64,000 bases of DNA from Limimaricola sp. (GCF_016125575.1 NZ_WGLM01000005.1:496001-560000), one strand, 5' to 3'. Shown: positions 52,356 to 61,754, counted from the stretch's first letter. Numbers and translations: made by a program. The notes: a model not told the origin generated them from the letters alone.

Positions 52356-52904
52356 CTATCCCAGCCGCTTGGCCAGCCGCGGCAGGCGCGCCTTTTTCAG
52401 CAGCGCGCGCAAGGTCCAGTTCGGGTCGGACAGCCGCTGCGCCTCGGCCAGCACGGCCTCGGCCACGGCCTGCATCTCGTCCGGGTTAGCCTCGCACAGC
52501 TCCAGCAGGAAATGGTCGGGGTCGTCGCGCGCGACGCCCTCCTCGGCCAGCACCTGGCGGGGAAAATCCTTGGCGTTCAGGGTCAGGATCAGGTCGGCCG
52601 ATCCTGCGATGGCCGCGGCCAGAACGTGGATGTCGGCCGGGTCCGGCAGCCACAGGCGGCGGGCGAGCCCTTCGGGCACCGGGATCTCGGCATCGGGAAA
52701 GCGGGACCGGACCAGCGCGATCTCGCCCCGCGCCTGCGCCTCTTGCGCGGGTCCGTGCCGGGCGGCGGCGCGCGCCCATTCCTCCAGCAGCCGGGCCGAC
52801 CAGCGCGCGCGAAACAGGCCCGCCCCGGCCGCGCCCAGCACCATCTCGCGCATCACCGTGGGGTAAAGCACGCAGGCGTCGATGACGACACGCGGGCCCG
52901 TCAT
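52356..52904 (-). CDS. PIN domain protein (putative RNase)
   Basis: This 182-residue PIN-domain protein has the acidic active site of a metal-dependent RNase. It opens with VVIDACVLYPTVMRE (Asp near residue 8). LPDPADIHVLAAAIAGSADLILTLNAKDFP lies near residue 100, carrying the other conserved acidic residues and the Asn-Lys-Asp segment. It resembles the toxin half of VapBC-like modules, but no antitoxin gene is next to it. It overlaps the 3' end of the RlmI-type gene by 4 nt. Confidence 0.85.
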   Translation of the reverse strand: MTGPRVVIDACVLYPTVMREMVLGAAGAGLFRARWSARLLEEWARAAARHGPAQEAQARGEIALVRSRFPDAEIPVPEGLARRLWLPDPADIHVLAAAIAGSADLILTLNAKDFPRQVLAEEGVARDDPDHFLLELCEANPDEMQAVAEAVLAEAQRLSDPNWTLRALLKKARLPRLAKRLG

Positions 52905-54109
52905 AGCCGGAAGAACAGCGCCTTGAGGTAGCCGCTTTCGGCCAGTTGCGGCAGCACCGGGTGATCGGGCCCGGCAAAGCCGGTGGCGATGATCTGCGCG
53001 CGCCGCCCGGTTTCGTTCAGCCCGCGCCCGATGCCGCGCGCGCTGGCGTTGCGGAACGCGGTCAGGTCGGCGGCGTGCGAGCAGGAGCAAAGCACGAGGT
53101 AGCCGCCCGGCGCCACCAGCGGCGCGGCCAGCTTGGCCACCCGTTCATAGGCGCGTAGCCCGGCCTCCAGCGCGGGTCTTGCCGGGGCGAAGGCGGGCGG
53201 GTCGCAGATGACAAGGTCGAACTGCGCCCCGTCCGCCCCCAGCGCCGTCATCACCTCGAAGGCATCGCCCTGCCGCGTGTCGAACCGGTCGGCCACGCCC
53301 ATTGCCTCGGCCCCGCCCCGCGCAAGCTCCAGCGCGGGGGCCGAGCCATCGACCGCCAGCACCGTGGCCGCGCCGTTGGCCAGTGCCGCGAGACCGAATC
53401 CGCCGACATGGCTGAAGACGTCCAGCACGCGGGCGTCTTGGGCGAGGCTGGCCGCAAAGGCATGGTTCGGTCGCTGGTCATAGAAAAGGCCGGTCTTCTG
53501 CCCTTCCACAACGTCGGCCATATACGTGGCGCCATTCATCGGCACGGGGATGGGACCAACCGGTGCGCTGCCTGCCAGAACGCGGGTTTCCTCGGCCAGC
53601 CCTTCTAGCCCGCGGGCGCGCCCTGTGCCGTTCATGATCACGGTCGTGACGCCCGTCACCTGCTGCAGGGCGGCCGACAACGGTGCGATCAGGGCGTCGG
53701 CCCAGGCCGCATTGGGCTGGATCACGGCAACCGCGCCGAAGCGGTCGATCACGACACCGGGCAAACCATCAGCCTCGGCATGGATCAGCCGGTAGAAGGG
53801 GGCGGAATAAAGCCGCGCGCGATGGGCCAGCGCGCGTTCCAGCTTTGCGGCGAACCAGGCCTGGTCGATCACCGCCTCCGCGTCGCGGTCCAGCATCCGG
53901 GCGAAGATGCGCGAGGCCGGGTTGACGCCCACCACGCCAAGCGGCCGCCGCTCGGCATCCTCAAGCACGGCGAGGCTGCCGGCGGTCAGCGCACGCGTGC
54001 GCCGATCGGTCACGATTTCATTGGCGAAGGCCCAGGGAAAGCCGTGCCGTATGGCACGGGCATCGGCCTTGGGCATCAGGCGGATCGCGGGAAGGGCAGC
54101 ATCTGTCAT
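52901..54109 (-). CDS. RlmI-type class I rRNA large-subunit methyltransferase
   Basis: This 402-residue protein starts with a PUA-like RNA-binding domain (LMPKADARAIRHGFPWAFANEI, about residues 11-60), followed by a SAM-dependent methyltransferase core. VLDVFSHVGGFGLAALANGAATVLAVDGS holds the SAM loop (about residues 240-265). The later motif FDLVICDPPAFAPARPA is followed by LVLCSCSHAAD. It belongs with the RlmI/RlmL group that methylates cytosine of 23S rRNA; the exact base is unknown. It is followed by the PIN gene. Confidence 0.9.
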   Translation of the reverse strand: MTDAALPAIRLMPKADARAIRHGFPWAFANEIVTDRRTRALTAGSLAVLEDAERRPLGVVGVNPASRIFARMLDRDAEAVIDQAWFAAKLERALAHRARLYSAPFYRLIHAEADGLPGVVIDRFGAVAVIQPNAAWADALIAPLSAALQQVTGVTTVIMNGTGRARGLEGLAEETRVLAGSAPVGPIPVPMNGATYMADVVEGQKTGLFYDQRPNHAFAASLAQDARVLDVFSHVGGFGLAALANGAATVLAVDGSAPALELARGGAEAMGVADRFDTRQGDAFEVMTALGADGAQFDLVICDPPAFAPARPALEAGLRAYERVAKLAAPLVAPGGYLVLCSCSHAADLTAFRNASARGIGRGLNETGRRAQIIATGFAGPDHPVLPQLAESGYLKALFFRL

Positions 54110-54150
54110 GCCGCCCGTCTATCTGTTGCCGAGGCCCTCGGAAAGAGGCC

Positions 54151-54774
54151 TCAGGCCGACGGGGTCACAGGACCTTCCAACTGCTGCTTGAGCATCAGCG
54201 TCAGGTAATCGGTCACCCGCACCTTTTCGGTCTGGCCGGTCCGGTCCAGCTCGATCGCGGCCTGGCCGCCAGGCGCGGGCAGGTCGACGCGAAGTTCGTG
54301 CGCCGGTTCGATGACCGCGCCCGTCGTGGCGTCAAACACCGTCATGTCATAGACCATGTCGTAGACACCGCCGAAGGAAAAGCGGGTGCGCTCAGTCACG
54401 CCGTGAAAGCGTTTGACGTCGATCTGCACGATGACCGGGCGCGCACCGTCCAGCGTCTCGGCACCGCGCGCCGCGGCGGCGCGGAAAATGTCCGCGATCT
54501 GCGTATGACGGTCGCCGATCGGGTCGCCGCGCCAGACGATGTCGGCCAGCGGATAAAAATGGTTGGCCTCCGACACGCTGAGGCCCTGCGGCACGTTAAC
54601 CACGACGTCCTGCACGGCATAATTCCGCATCTGCGCCACCGGGGCGACCGCCGGTGCACGACCAACGAGGCCGGGCATGTCGAGCGTGACGCCGCGCGTC
54701 ACCGTGTCGATATTGGCGCAGCCGGCCGCACCAAGTACGAGGCCAAGGCAAAGAACGATCCGGGACATGGACAT
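54151..54774 (-). CDS. putative lipoprotein, DUF6778-like, unknown function
   Basis: This 207-residue protein has a lipoprotein signal (IVLCLGLVLGAAGCAN). A periplasmic domain with mostly beta-rich segments follows, including MRNYAVQDVVVNVPQG, DIVWRGDPIGDRHTQIADIF and RFSFGGVYDMVYDMTVFDATTG. It resembles a family seen in Rhodobacterales and I think it is DUF6778, but this is from memory. GGAGG lies about 8 nt before the first of two in-frame ATGs (54774, 54768). It diverges from edd, sharing a 244-nt region. Confidence 0.7.
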   Translation of the reverse strand: MSMSRIVLCLGLVLGAAGCANIDTVTRGVTLDMPGLVGRAPAVAPVAQMRNYAVQDVVVNVPQGLSVSEANHFYPLADIVWRGDPIGDRHTQIADIFRAAAARGAETLDGARPVIVQIDVKRFHGVTERTRFSFGGVYDMVYDMTVFDATTGAVIEPAHELRVDLPAPGGQAAIELDRTGQTEKVRVTDYLTLMLKQQLEGPVTPSA

Positions 54775-54941
54775 TGTCAAATCCTCCGCGCAGGGGTCCG
54801 GCCGCAAGACGCGGCCATTCGGCGCTTGCCATGTGATGCCCGGTAACTGGGGCGGGAATGTGGACAATTTGGTTCAAATTGGCGGTACCGTCGCCGACCC
54901 GTTTCCGAATCTGCTACAATGGAAGGCGAAACTTAGCGGGA

Positions 54942-54971
54942 TTGGCATTGTTAGCGCTAACGTGACATGTT
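54942..54971 (+). promoter_or_regulatory. LacI-type operator within the edd promoter region
   Basis: GTTAGCGCTAAC (54950-54961) is a perfect 12-bp palindrome with a central CG, the classic shape of a LacI/GalR-family operator. A -35-like TTGGCA (54942-54947) lies just before and a weak -10-like CATGTT (54966-54971) just after, so a bound repressor would block the promoter. The edd ATG is 57 nt downstream of the palindrome. The regulator is not in the window; a sugar- or gluconate-responsive LacI member is inferred. Confidence 0.75.
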
Positions 54972-55018
54972 AGGAGACCGTGAACCCTGCCCGCAGCCTG
55001 CCACCGGAGGACCAAGAG

Positions 55019-56824
55019 ATGGCCGTTCACCCCAAGATTGCCGCCGTCACCGACCGTATCCGCGCCCGCAGCGAAAAAAGCCGCGCTACCTATCTCGACC
55101 GGATGGCGCGCGCCGCCGCCGAGGGTCCGCGCCGCAGCCACCTGACCTGCGGCAACCAGGCCCACGCCTATGCCGCCTCGGGCACCGACAAAGAGGCACT
55201 GGCCTCCGGCCGGGTGCCCAACCTCGGCATCGTCACGGCCTATAATGACATGTTGTCGGCGCACCAACCCTTCGAAAAATACCCGGACATCATCCGCGCC
55301 GCCGCACGCGCCACGGGCGCGACCGCGCAGGTCGCAGGTGGCGTGCCCGCGATGTGCGACGGGGTGACCCAAGGCCAGACCGGCATGGAACTGTCGCTGT
55401 TTTCGCGCGATGTCATCGCGCTTGCCGCCGGCGTGGCCCTGTCGCACAACGTGTTCGATGCGGCCGTCTATCTTGGCGTCTGCGACAAGATCGTGCCGGG
55501 CCTCGTCATCGCCGCGGCCACCTTCGGTTATATCCCCGGTGTCTTCCTTCCCGCGGGGCCGATGACCAGCGGCCTGCCCAATGACGAGAAGGCAAAGGTG
55601 CGCCAACAGTTCGCCACCGGCGAGGTCGGGCGCGACGCGCTGATGGCGGCCGAAATGGCCAGCTACCACGGCCCCGGCACCTGCACCTTCTACGGCACCG
55701 CGAATTCCAACCAGATGCTGATGGAGTTCATGGGCCTGCACCTGCCCGGCGCCAGCTTCGTCAACCCCGGCACGCCGCTGCGCGATGCGCTGACCGTTGC
55801 GGGCACCGAACGCGCGCTGGAAATCACCGCGCTGGGCAACGATTACCGGCCCGTATCGGACATCCTCGACGAAAAGGCCTTCGTCAACGGCATGGTTGGC
55901 CTGATGGCGACAGGCGGGTCGACCAACCTTGTCATTCACCTGCCCGCGATGGCACGTGCGGCGGGGGTCGTGTTGGATCTGCAGGACTTCTCGGACATTT
56001 CCGAGGCTGTGCCGCTGATGGCCAAGGTCTATCCCAACGGGCTGGCCGACGTGAACCATTTCCACGCCGCGGGCGGCTTGGGCTACATGATTGGCGAATT
56101 GCTGGACGCCGGGCTTCTGCATGACGACGTCAAGACCGTCGCCGGCGATGGCCTGACCCGCTATGCACAAGAGCCGCAACTGAAAGAGGGCCGGGTTGCC
56201 TACGTGCCCGGCGCGGGCAAGACCCTGAACGACAAGATTCTGCGCCCCGCCTCCGACCCGTTCGATCCGCATGGCGGGCTGACGCAGCTCAACGGCAATC
56301 TCGGCACCGCCGTCATCAAGACCTCGGCGGTCAAGGCCGAGCGTCATATCATCGAGGCTCCCGCGCGGGTCTTTCACAGCCAGGAGGCGGTGAAGGAGGC
56401 GTTCAAGGCCGGCGCCTTCACCGAGGACACGGTGGTCGTCGTCCGCTTCCAGGGCCCGCGCGCCAACGGCATGCCGGAGCTGCACGCCCTGACGCCCACG
56501 CTGGCCGTGTTGCAGGATCGGGGGTTGCGGGTGGCGCTGGTGACCGACGGGCGCATGTCCGGGGCCAGCGGCAAGGTGCCCGCCGCCATCCACCTCTGCC
56601 CCGAGGCCGCCGATGGCGGGATGATCGGGCGCATTCAGGATGGCGACATCATCCGGCTCGACGCCACGACAGGCACGCTTGAGGTCAAGGGTGTTGACCT
56701 TGCCAAGCGCGACCATGCCACCGCCGACCTTTCGGGCAACGGCAATGGCGTCGGGCGCGAGCTTTTCGAGGTTTTCCGCAGTAACGTGGGCCTTGCCGCC
56801 ACCGGCGCTGGCGTGGTCGTCTGA
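55019..56824 (+). CDS. edd: 6-phosphogluconate dehydratase (Entner-Doudoroff)
   Basis: This 601-residue IlvD/Edd dehydratase converts 6-phosphogluconate to KDPG. It carries the Fe-S cluster cysteines in [16 protein letters not shown] (about residues 113-128), [20 protein letters not shown] and later [15 protein letters not shown]. The length and motifs match Edd rather than IlvD. The ATG at 55019 has GGAGG 8 nt upstream. A GTG at 54980 is open but less supported. It is followed 99 nt later by eda. Confidence 0.95.
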   Translation: MAVHPKIAAVTDRIRARSEKSRATYLDRMARAAAEGPRRSHLTCGNQAHAYAASGTDKEALASGRVPNLGIVTAYNDMLSAHQPFEKYPDIIRAAARATGATAQVAGGVPAMCDGVTQGQTGMELSLFSRDVIALAAGVALSHNVFDAAVYLGVCDKIVPGLVIAAATFGYIPGVFLPAGPMTSGLPNDEKAKVRQQFATGEVGRDALMAAEMASYHGPGTCTFYGTANSNQMLMEFMGLHLPGASFVNPGTPLRDALTVAGTERALEITALGNDYRPVSDILDEKAFVNGMVGLMATGGSTNLVIHLPAMARAAGVVLDLQDFSDISEAVPLMAKVYPNGLADVNHFHAAGGLGYMIGELLDAGLLHDDVKTVAGDGLTRYAQEPQLKEGRVAYVPGAGKTLNDKILRPASDPFDPHGGLTQLNGNLGTAVIKTSAVKAERHIIEAPARVFHSQEAVKEAFKAGAFTEDTVVVVRFQGPRANGMPELHALTPTLAVLQDRGLRVALVTDGRMSGASGKVPAAIHLCPEAADGGMIGRIQDGDIIRLDATTGTLEVKGVDLAKRDHATADLSGNGNGVGRELFEVFRSNVGLAATGAGVVV

Positions 56825-56848
56825 CAGAGCGGCCCGAATTCCTTCCCG

Positions 56849-56879
56849 GCGGCGCGCCTTGAAACCAAGGGCACGCCGC
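56849..56879 (+). other. intercistronic hairpin between edd and eda
   Basis: Two nested stems are seen: outer GCGGCG/CGCCGC (56849-56854 with 56874-56879) and inner CCTTG/CAAGG (56857-56861 with 56866-56870) around AAAC. No T-tract follows, so it is not a good terminator. It may stabilise or process the edd mRNA end; that is inferred. Confidence 0.5.
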
Positions 56880-56923
56880 AGCCATCCACGGCCCACAACG
56901 GGCGCTGACGACAGGACCCTACG

Positions 56924-57565
56924 ATGACCCCCGAACATGCCTCCCAACTTGCTGCCAAGGTTTGCGCACTGGCACCGGTGATCCCGGTGCTTGTCGTCGA
57001 GGATGCCAACAGCGCGGGCGATCTGGCGCGTGCCCTCGTCGCGGGCGGCCTGCCCGCGCTGGAAGTGACACTGCGCACGCCGGCCGCGCTCGAAGCCATT
57101 GCCGCGATGGCCGAGGTCGAGGGCGGCGTGGTGGGCGCGGGCACCTTGCTCACCCCGCGCGACGTGGAGGCCGCCAAGAAGGCAGGCGCTACTTTTGGCG
57201 TTTCGCCCGGAGCGACGAAACTGCTGATGGAGGCCTGCGAGGCCAACGACCTGCCACTTCTGGCCGGTGCCGCGACACCATCCGAGGCGATGGCGCTGCT
57301 GGAACGCGGGTATTCGGTGCAGAAGTTCTTTCCCGCCGAATCGAACGGGGGTGCGCCGGCGCTGAAATCCTTTGCCTCGCCCCTGCCCCAGATCAAGTTC
57401 TGCCCGACGGGCGGCGTGACACTGGCCAATGCACCGGCCTATCTTGCACTGCCCAATACGCTTTGCGTTGGTGGCAGCTGGGTCGCGCCTGCCGCGATGG
57501 TCAAGGCCGCAGACTGGGCCGGCATTACCCGTCTGGCCGCCGAGGCCGCAGCGCTGCGCAAATGA
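56924..57565 (+). CDS. eda: KHG/KDPG aldolase (Entner-Doudoroff)
   Basis: This 213-residue class I aldolase splits KDPG into pyruvate and glyceraldehyde-3-phosphate. The catalytic Glu is in LPALEVTLRTPAALEAI (about residues 43-59). The Schiff-base lysine is in GYSVQKFFPAESNGGAPALKSF (about 127-148). With edd upstream it completes the Entner-Doudoroff shunt. Expression is probably controlled by the LacI-type site before edd. Confidence 0.96.
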   Translation: MTPEHASQLAAKVCALAPVIPVLVVEDANSAGDLARALVAGGLPALEVTLRTPAALEAIAAMAEVEGGVVGAGTLLTPRDVEAAKKAGATFGVSPGATKLLMEACEANDLPLLAGAATPSEAMALLERGYSVQKFFPAESNGGAPALKSFASPLPQIKFCPTGGVTLANAPAYLALPNTLCVGGSWVAPAAMVKAADWAGITRLAAEAAALRK

Positions 57566-57599
57566 CCGGCCCGAAACGGCCCAACAAGGAACGCCGATC

Positions 57600-58061
57600 A
57601 TGACAGCCCCGTCCGTCGCGACCTGCCTTTGGTACGAAAGCAACGCGGAGGCGGCGGCAAAGCTTTACTGCAGCCTCTTTCCCGACGCCGAGATCACCGC
57701 GATCTTTCGTCAGGGCGGCAAGGCCGACGCACCCGCCTTCAGCGTTTCATTCACGCTGATGGGCCAGCATTATCAGGCGATGAACGGCGGCCCGCATTAC
57801 AAGCTTTCGCCGGCCGCCTCGATCACGGTCCATGTCGATACCCAGGACGAGGTCGACCGGCTTTGGTCGGCGCTGCTGGACGGCGGCGGCAGCGAAAGCC
57901 GTTGCGGCTGGTTGACCGACCGCTTCGGCCTCAGCTGGCAAATCATTCCGCGGGCCCTGCCGCGTTTGCTCAAGTCAGATAACTCCGGCCGCGTGATGCA
58001 GGCCATGATGGGCATGATCAAGCTCGACATCGCGGCCCTTGAGGCCGCCGCGGCGGGTTAA
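57600..58061 (+). CDS. VOC family protein (PhnB-like)
   Basis: This 153-residue protein is of the PhnB/3-dmu-9_3-mt type in the vicinal oxygen chelate superfamily. It shows CLWYESNAEAAAKLYCSLFPD near the start, the strand FTLMGQHYQAMNGGPHY and the block GGGSESRCGWLTDRFGLSWQIIPRAL (about residues 96-121). Metal ligands and the reaction are uncertain. It follows eda by 34 nt on the same strand and converges with the small gene after glnE. Confidence 0.85.
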   Translation: MTAPSVATCLWYESNAEAAAKLYCSLFPDAEITAIFRQGGKADAPAFSVSFTLMGQHYQAMNGGPHYKLSPAASITVHVDTQDEVDRLWSALLDGGGSESRCGWLTDRFGLSWQIIPRALPRLLKSDNSGRVMQAMMGMIKLDIAALEAAAAG

Positions 58062-58082
58062 CCAGCCCGCAGCGCGGGGCCA

Positions 58083-58113
58083 CCCTTGCCTAAGGGAGCC
58101 GTTGGGGCCCAAC
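58083..58113. terminator. possible bidirectional terminator between the VOC gene and the glnE unit
   Basis: Two short dyads stand in the convergent gap: CCCTT-GCCT-AAGGG (58083-58096) and GTTGGG-G-CCCAAC (58101-58113). The second is an almost perfect palindrome. There are no clear T-runs, so termination strength is uncertain. Confidence 0.45.
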
Positions 58114-58142
58114 GAGGCGCAGGCCGCACTTCTGCCACGGTC

Positions 58143-58412
58143 TTAGCCGCGCAGGCGGCCCGCCCTCCCGCCACGGCGCCCCACCGGTTCGGCGTCTTCC
58201 AGTGCCGCCTGCAACACTTTGGTCATCGGATGGGTCGCCGCCTCTCCCCCATGCCGTTCCAGCAGCCGCCGGACGAGGGCGCGCGGGTCTTGCCCCTCCG
58301 GCACACCCAACGCCCAGTCCAGAAAGATCGACCGGCACTCCGGGGCCCCGATCCCCTCGATCGCATAGGCCTCGCGGATCAGGTCGCGCGGGTCCAGTTC
58401 ATCTTTCGTCAT
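58143..58412 (-). CDS. small conserved hypothetical protein downstream of glnE
   Basis: This 89-residue protein has DPRDLIREAYAIEGIGAPECRSIFLDWALGVP and a C-terminal basic tail (RRGGRAGRLRG). It starts 4 nt after the glnE stop, so it is probably co-transcribed. I recall similar small proteins beside glnE in Rhodobacteraceae but know no function. A possible role in ammonium signalling would be guesswork. Confidence 0.72.
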   Translation of the reverse strand: MTKDELDPRDLIREAYAIEGIGAPECRSIFLDWALGVPEGQDPRALVRRLLERHGGEAATHPMTKVLQAALEDAEPVGRRGGRAGRLRG

Positions 58413-58416
58413 ATCC

Positions 58417-61176
58417 TCACTCCCGCTTCAGGGCTGCGTCGATCACCGCCGCCGCCCGTGCCGCCACCGCCGCCATTTCCCGTTCCAACGCAGCGAGGTC
58501 GGGCTGGCCCGTTTCGCGCAGAACCAGGTGTCGCCCGCCCTCGCCCAGATCGTCCGGATCAAGCGCCCCGCCGGTCAGCAACCGCACCGCCGCCTGCAGC
58601 GGCCAGAAAAGCCCGATCGCGGCGTTCAGCGCCGCTGCATCCGCGTCACTCAGCCACCCTGTAGCGACACCCGCAGCGATCTGGCTCGCACTGTCGCGCG
58701 CCGGGCTGCCTGCGCGCAGCGCCGCCGTCTGCGCCAGCAGGTCGACATCCATCAGCCGTCCGGGGCCGTCCTTGATGTCCCACGCGCCGCCGGGCCGAGC
58801 CTCCGCCAGTCGCGCGCGCATCTCTGCCACGTCTGTCAGCACACCTGCGCCCTGTGCCTTTTCGGCCAGAATCTTGCAGCGAAACGCCTCGATCTCGGAC
58901 ATTAGGCTTTCCGCCCCCGCGACGGGCCGGGCGCGCGAAAGTGCCAGATGCTCCCACGTCCATGCCTCGTTGCGCTGATAGTCGCGAAACGATTGCAGCG
59001 AGGTCGCCACCGGCCCCTGCTTTCCCGAGGGTCGCAGCCGCATGTCCACTTCGTAAAGCCGACCCTCGGACATCGGCGCCGTCAGTGCGGTCACCAGCGC
59101 CTGCGTCAGACGCGCGTAATAGGGCCGCGTCTGCAGCGGGCGCGGCCCGTCGGACCCTTCGACCCCGTCCGCATCATAGATCAGGATCAGGTCAAGGTCC
59201 GAGGCGGCCGTCAGCCGCGCCGCCCCGAGCGAGCCCATCGCCACAAGCGCCGCTCCCCGCCCCGGCGGGGCCCCGTACTTGCGCGCAAACTCGGCGCCCA
59301 CCACGCCCCAGAGGCCTGCAAGCACGGTGTCGGCAAGCGCGGCATATTGCGCTCCCGCGGTCGCTGCGTCGATCAGCCCGCGCAGGTGATGGACCCCCAC
59401 CCGGAAATGCCATTCCTTCAGCCAGACCCGCGCCGCGTTCAGCTGCGCTTCGTAGTCTGGCGCGGCCTCGTCCAGCCCCGCCTGCAAACCGGCCAGCAGG
59501 GTCTCAGGCTCGGGCCAAGGCGCAAAGAAATCGCCGCCGATGACCGCGTCAAAAACGCCAGCGTTGCGCGACAGGTACTGCGCCAGCGCGGGTGCTGTCG
59601 CGCAGATGTCGACGACCAGACGGGTCAGCGCCGGGTTGGCCTCGAAAAGCGAGAATAGCTGGACACCGGCAGGCAGCCCGGCAAGGAAGCCATCAAACTG
59701 GCGCAGGGCTTCTTCGGGCCGGGCCGCTTCGCGCAGCCGCGCCATGATTTCGGGGCGCAGTCGTTTGAAGATCTCGACCGCGCGGGCCGACCGCAACGCC
59801 GGGTAGCGCCGCCAGCGGGCGGTGATCTCGGCGCCGAAATCATCCGGAGGTGCTGCCCGGGCAGGACCGGGTGCAAAAAAGCCCTCTGTCAATGCGTGGA
59901 CCGCCTCCATGCGCTCCAGCAACTCGGCCCGCAATCCATCCGCGCTCCGCCCCATGAAGGCGGCCAGCCGGTCGAACCCTTCCGCCGTGGTGGGAAGGCT
60001 TTGTGTTTGCGCGTCCGCGATCATCTGCAGCCGATGTTCGACCTCCCGGTGAAAGCGGTAATGCCCGCTAAGCGCCTCGGCATCCGCGGGCGGCACCCAG
60101 CCGGCCGCGGCCAGACGTGCCAGCCCCTCGACCGTTCCGCGCACCCGCAAGGCCGGGTCGCGCCCCCCCGCGATCAACTGGCGGGTCTGGGTGAAAAACT
60201 CGATCTCGCGAATACCGCCATAGCCCAGCTTGATGTCGTGTCCCGGCAGCGACAGGCCATGCAGCCCCTTGGCGTCGCGGATCTTCAACCGGATGTCATG
60301 CGCGTCCTGTATCGCCGCGAAATCCAGGTGCCGGCGCCAGACGAAGGGCCGCAGCGTGTCAAGAAAACGGGCGCCCGCCTCCGTGTCACCGGCACAGGGC
60401 CGCGCCTTGATGTAGGCGGCACGCTCCCACGTCCGGCCGACGCTTTCGTAATAGCGCTCGGCCGCCTCCATCGCCACAATGACCGGGGTCACGGCGGGGT
60501 CGGGGCGCAACCGCAGATCGGTACGAAAGACGTAGCCGTCGGCGGTCTGGTCGGACAAGAGCGCCGCCAGCCGCCGCACGACGCGGACGAAACCCGCGCG
60601 CACCTCGGCGAAATCGTCGCGCGGCACACGGCTCTCGTCGCAAAGCAGGATCAGGTCGATGTCAGAGGAATAGTTCAGCTCGAACGCGCCCATCTTGCCC
60701 ATCGCCAGCACTGCGATGCCGCCTGTCGTTGGGTCATCCGGGTCCATCCCCGGAAGGCGCCCGCGCATGGCCTCGGCGGCATAGAGACTCCGCAGGCCGG
60801 CGCCGACAGCCGCGTCGGCCAGTCGCGTCAGCGCACTAGTGACTGCCTCCAATGCCCAGACACCGCCCAGATCGGCGAGCGCGGCCAACAACGCTACCCG
60901 GCGTTTGGCCTGTCGCAGAACCGGCCCGACATCGCCCTCGGCCGCGACGATGTCAGCGATCGCGGCGTCCAGCGCCGCCTCTGGATCGGCCATGGCCGGC
61001 ACAAGCCACGTTCCCTCACGCGCGATCAGTCCGGCAAGGTAAGGGCTGCAGCCCGCGGCACCTTCGATCAGCGGTCGCAACGCCGCATCGGCACCGGCGA
61101 GGGCGGCCCAGGCCGCCGCGCCGCGGTCGGGGTCATGGGGATCGGGATGGCGGGTCAGACGCGCGGCAAGGCTCAT
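58417..61176 (-). CDS. glnE: bifunctional glutamine synthetase adenylyltransferase/deadenylase GlnE
   Basis: This 919-residue protein regulates glutamine synthetase by adding or removing AMP in response to PII. It has two nucleotidyltransferase-type domains. The N-terminal deadenylase region has NYSSDIDLILLCDES (about residues 170-184) and the C-terminal adenylyltransferase region has ASDLDLILIYDADG (about 660). A linker with YQRNEAWTWEHLALSRARPV follows the second. The start at 61176 was chosen; a GTG/ATG-type start at 61212 would add 12 residues. No glnB or glnA is in the window. Confidence 0.93.
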   Translation of the reverse strand: MSLAARLTRHPDPHDPDRGAAAWAALAGADAALRPLIEGAAGCSPYLAGLIAREGTWLVPAMADPEAALDAAIADIVAAEGDVGPVLRQAKRRVALLAALADLGGVWALEAVTSALTRLADAAVGAGLRSLYAAEAMRGRLPGMDPDDPTTGGIAVLAMGKMGAFELNYSSDIDLILLCDESRVPRDDFAEVRAGFVRVVRRLAALLSDQTADGYVFRTDLRLRPDPAVTPVIVAMEAAERYYESVGRTWERAAYIKARPCAGDTEAGARFLDTLRPFVWRRHLDFAAIQDAHDIRLKIRDAKGLHGLSLPGHDIKLGYGGIREIEFFTQTRQLIAGGRDPALRVRGTVEGLARLAAAGWVPPADAEALSGHYRFHREVEHRLQMIADAQTQSLPTTAEGFDRLAAFMGRSADGLRAELLERMEAVHALTEGFFAPGPARAAPPDDFGAEITARWRRYPALRSARAVEIFKRLRPEIMARLREAARPEEALRQFDGFLAGLPAGVQLFSLFEANPALTRLVVDICATAPALAQYLSRNAGVFDAVIGGDFFAPWPEPETLLAGLQAGLDEAAPDYEAQLNAARVWLKEWHFRVGVHHLRGLIDAATAGAQYAALADTVLAGLWGVVGAEFARKYGAPPGRGAALVAMGSLGAARLTAASDLDLILIYDADGVEGSDGPRPLQTRPYYARLTQALVTALTAPMSEGRLYEVDMRLRPSGKQGPVATSLQSFRDYQRNEAWTWEHLALSRARPVAGAESLMSEIEAFRCKILAEKAQGAGVLTDVAEMRARLAEARPGGAWDIKDGPGRLMDVDLLAQTAALRAGSPARDSASQIAAGVATGWLSDADAAALNAAIGLFWPLQAAVRLLTGGALDPDDLGEGGRHLVLRETGQPDLAALEREMAAVAARAAAVIDAALKRE

Positions 61177-61264
61177 GCCCGTCACTCTGGCGATGCCCCG
61201 GGGGCTGGTCAATCGCCCCGCTTTCGGGGCAGTCTCGCCGCCACATCAGCCCCGGAGCCGTCCC

Positions 61265-61735
61265 ATGAGCAAGAGCCTCGCCCGCGTCACCGCCGCCCTC
61301 GCTGCCGCAGGGCTTGCCGTTCGCCCGCTGGAGATGGCGGCCGATACCCGCACGGCCGAGCAGGCAGCAGCTGCGGCGGGCTGCGCGCTGGACCAGATCA
61401 CCAAGTCGATCATCTTCGCCGGGCAGGAAACCGGCCGCCTTGTGCTGTTTCTGACCGCGGGCGGCAACCGGGTAGACCCCGCACGTGCCTCCGCGCTTGC
61501 CGGAGAGGCGCTGGGCCGCGCCGATGCCGACATGGTGCGGGCGCAGACAGGATTCGCCATCGGCGGCGTCTCGCCCGTCGGGCACCTGACCCCGCTTCCC
61601 AGCTTTCTTGACCCTCGTCTGTTCGACTTTGCCGAGATTTGGGCCGCCGCGGGGACACCGCGCCACATCTTCCCCATCGCGCCGGCCGATCTGCAACGCA
61701 TCACTGGCGCCACCCGTGCCGCCTTTACCGCCTGA
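61265..61735 (+). CDS. YbaK/aminoacyl-tRNA deacylase-associated domain protein
   Basis: This 156-residue protein has the YbaK/ProX fold with TAEQAAAAAGCALDQITKSIIF (about residues 30-51), the conserved Lys of the active region and the ligand loop IGGVSPVGHLTPLPSFLDP (about 98-116). Such proteins hydrolyse mischarged Cys-, Ala- or Ser-tRNA; which one is not predictable. The ATG at 61265 lies 88 nt from the divergent glnE start. Confidence 0.86.
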   Translation: MSKSLARVTAALAAAGLAVRPLEMAADTRTAEQAAAAAGCALDQITKSIIFAGQETGRLVLFLTAGGNRVDPARASALAGEALGRADADMVRAQTGFAIGGVSPVGHLTPLPSFLDPRLFDFAEIWAAAGTPRHIFPIAPADLQRITGATRAAFTA

Positions 61736-61754
61736 CGTCGCGCCCGCCTTTGCC

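Noticed and set aside
54914-57643. 909-residue open frame opposite edd and eda
   Set aside because: It is a shadow of high-GC coding on the other strand. It lacks any recognised domain, while edd and eda match well-known enzymes in full.
59896-61611. 571-residue open frame opposite glnE
   Set aside because: Antisense to GlnE, which has intact catalytic motifs; no domain is visible in the opposite frame.
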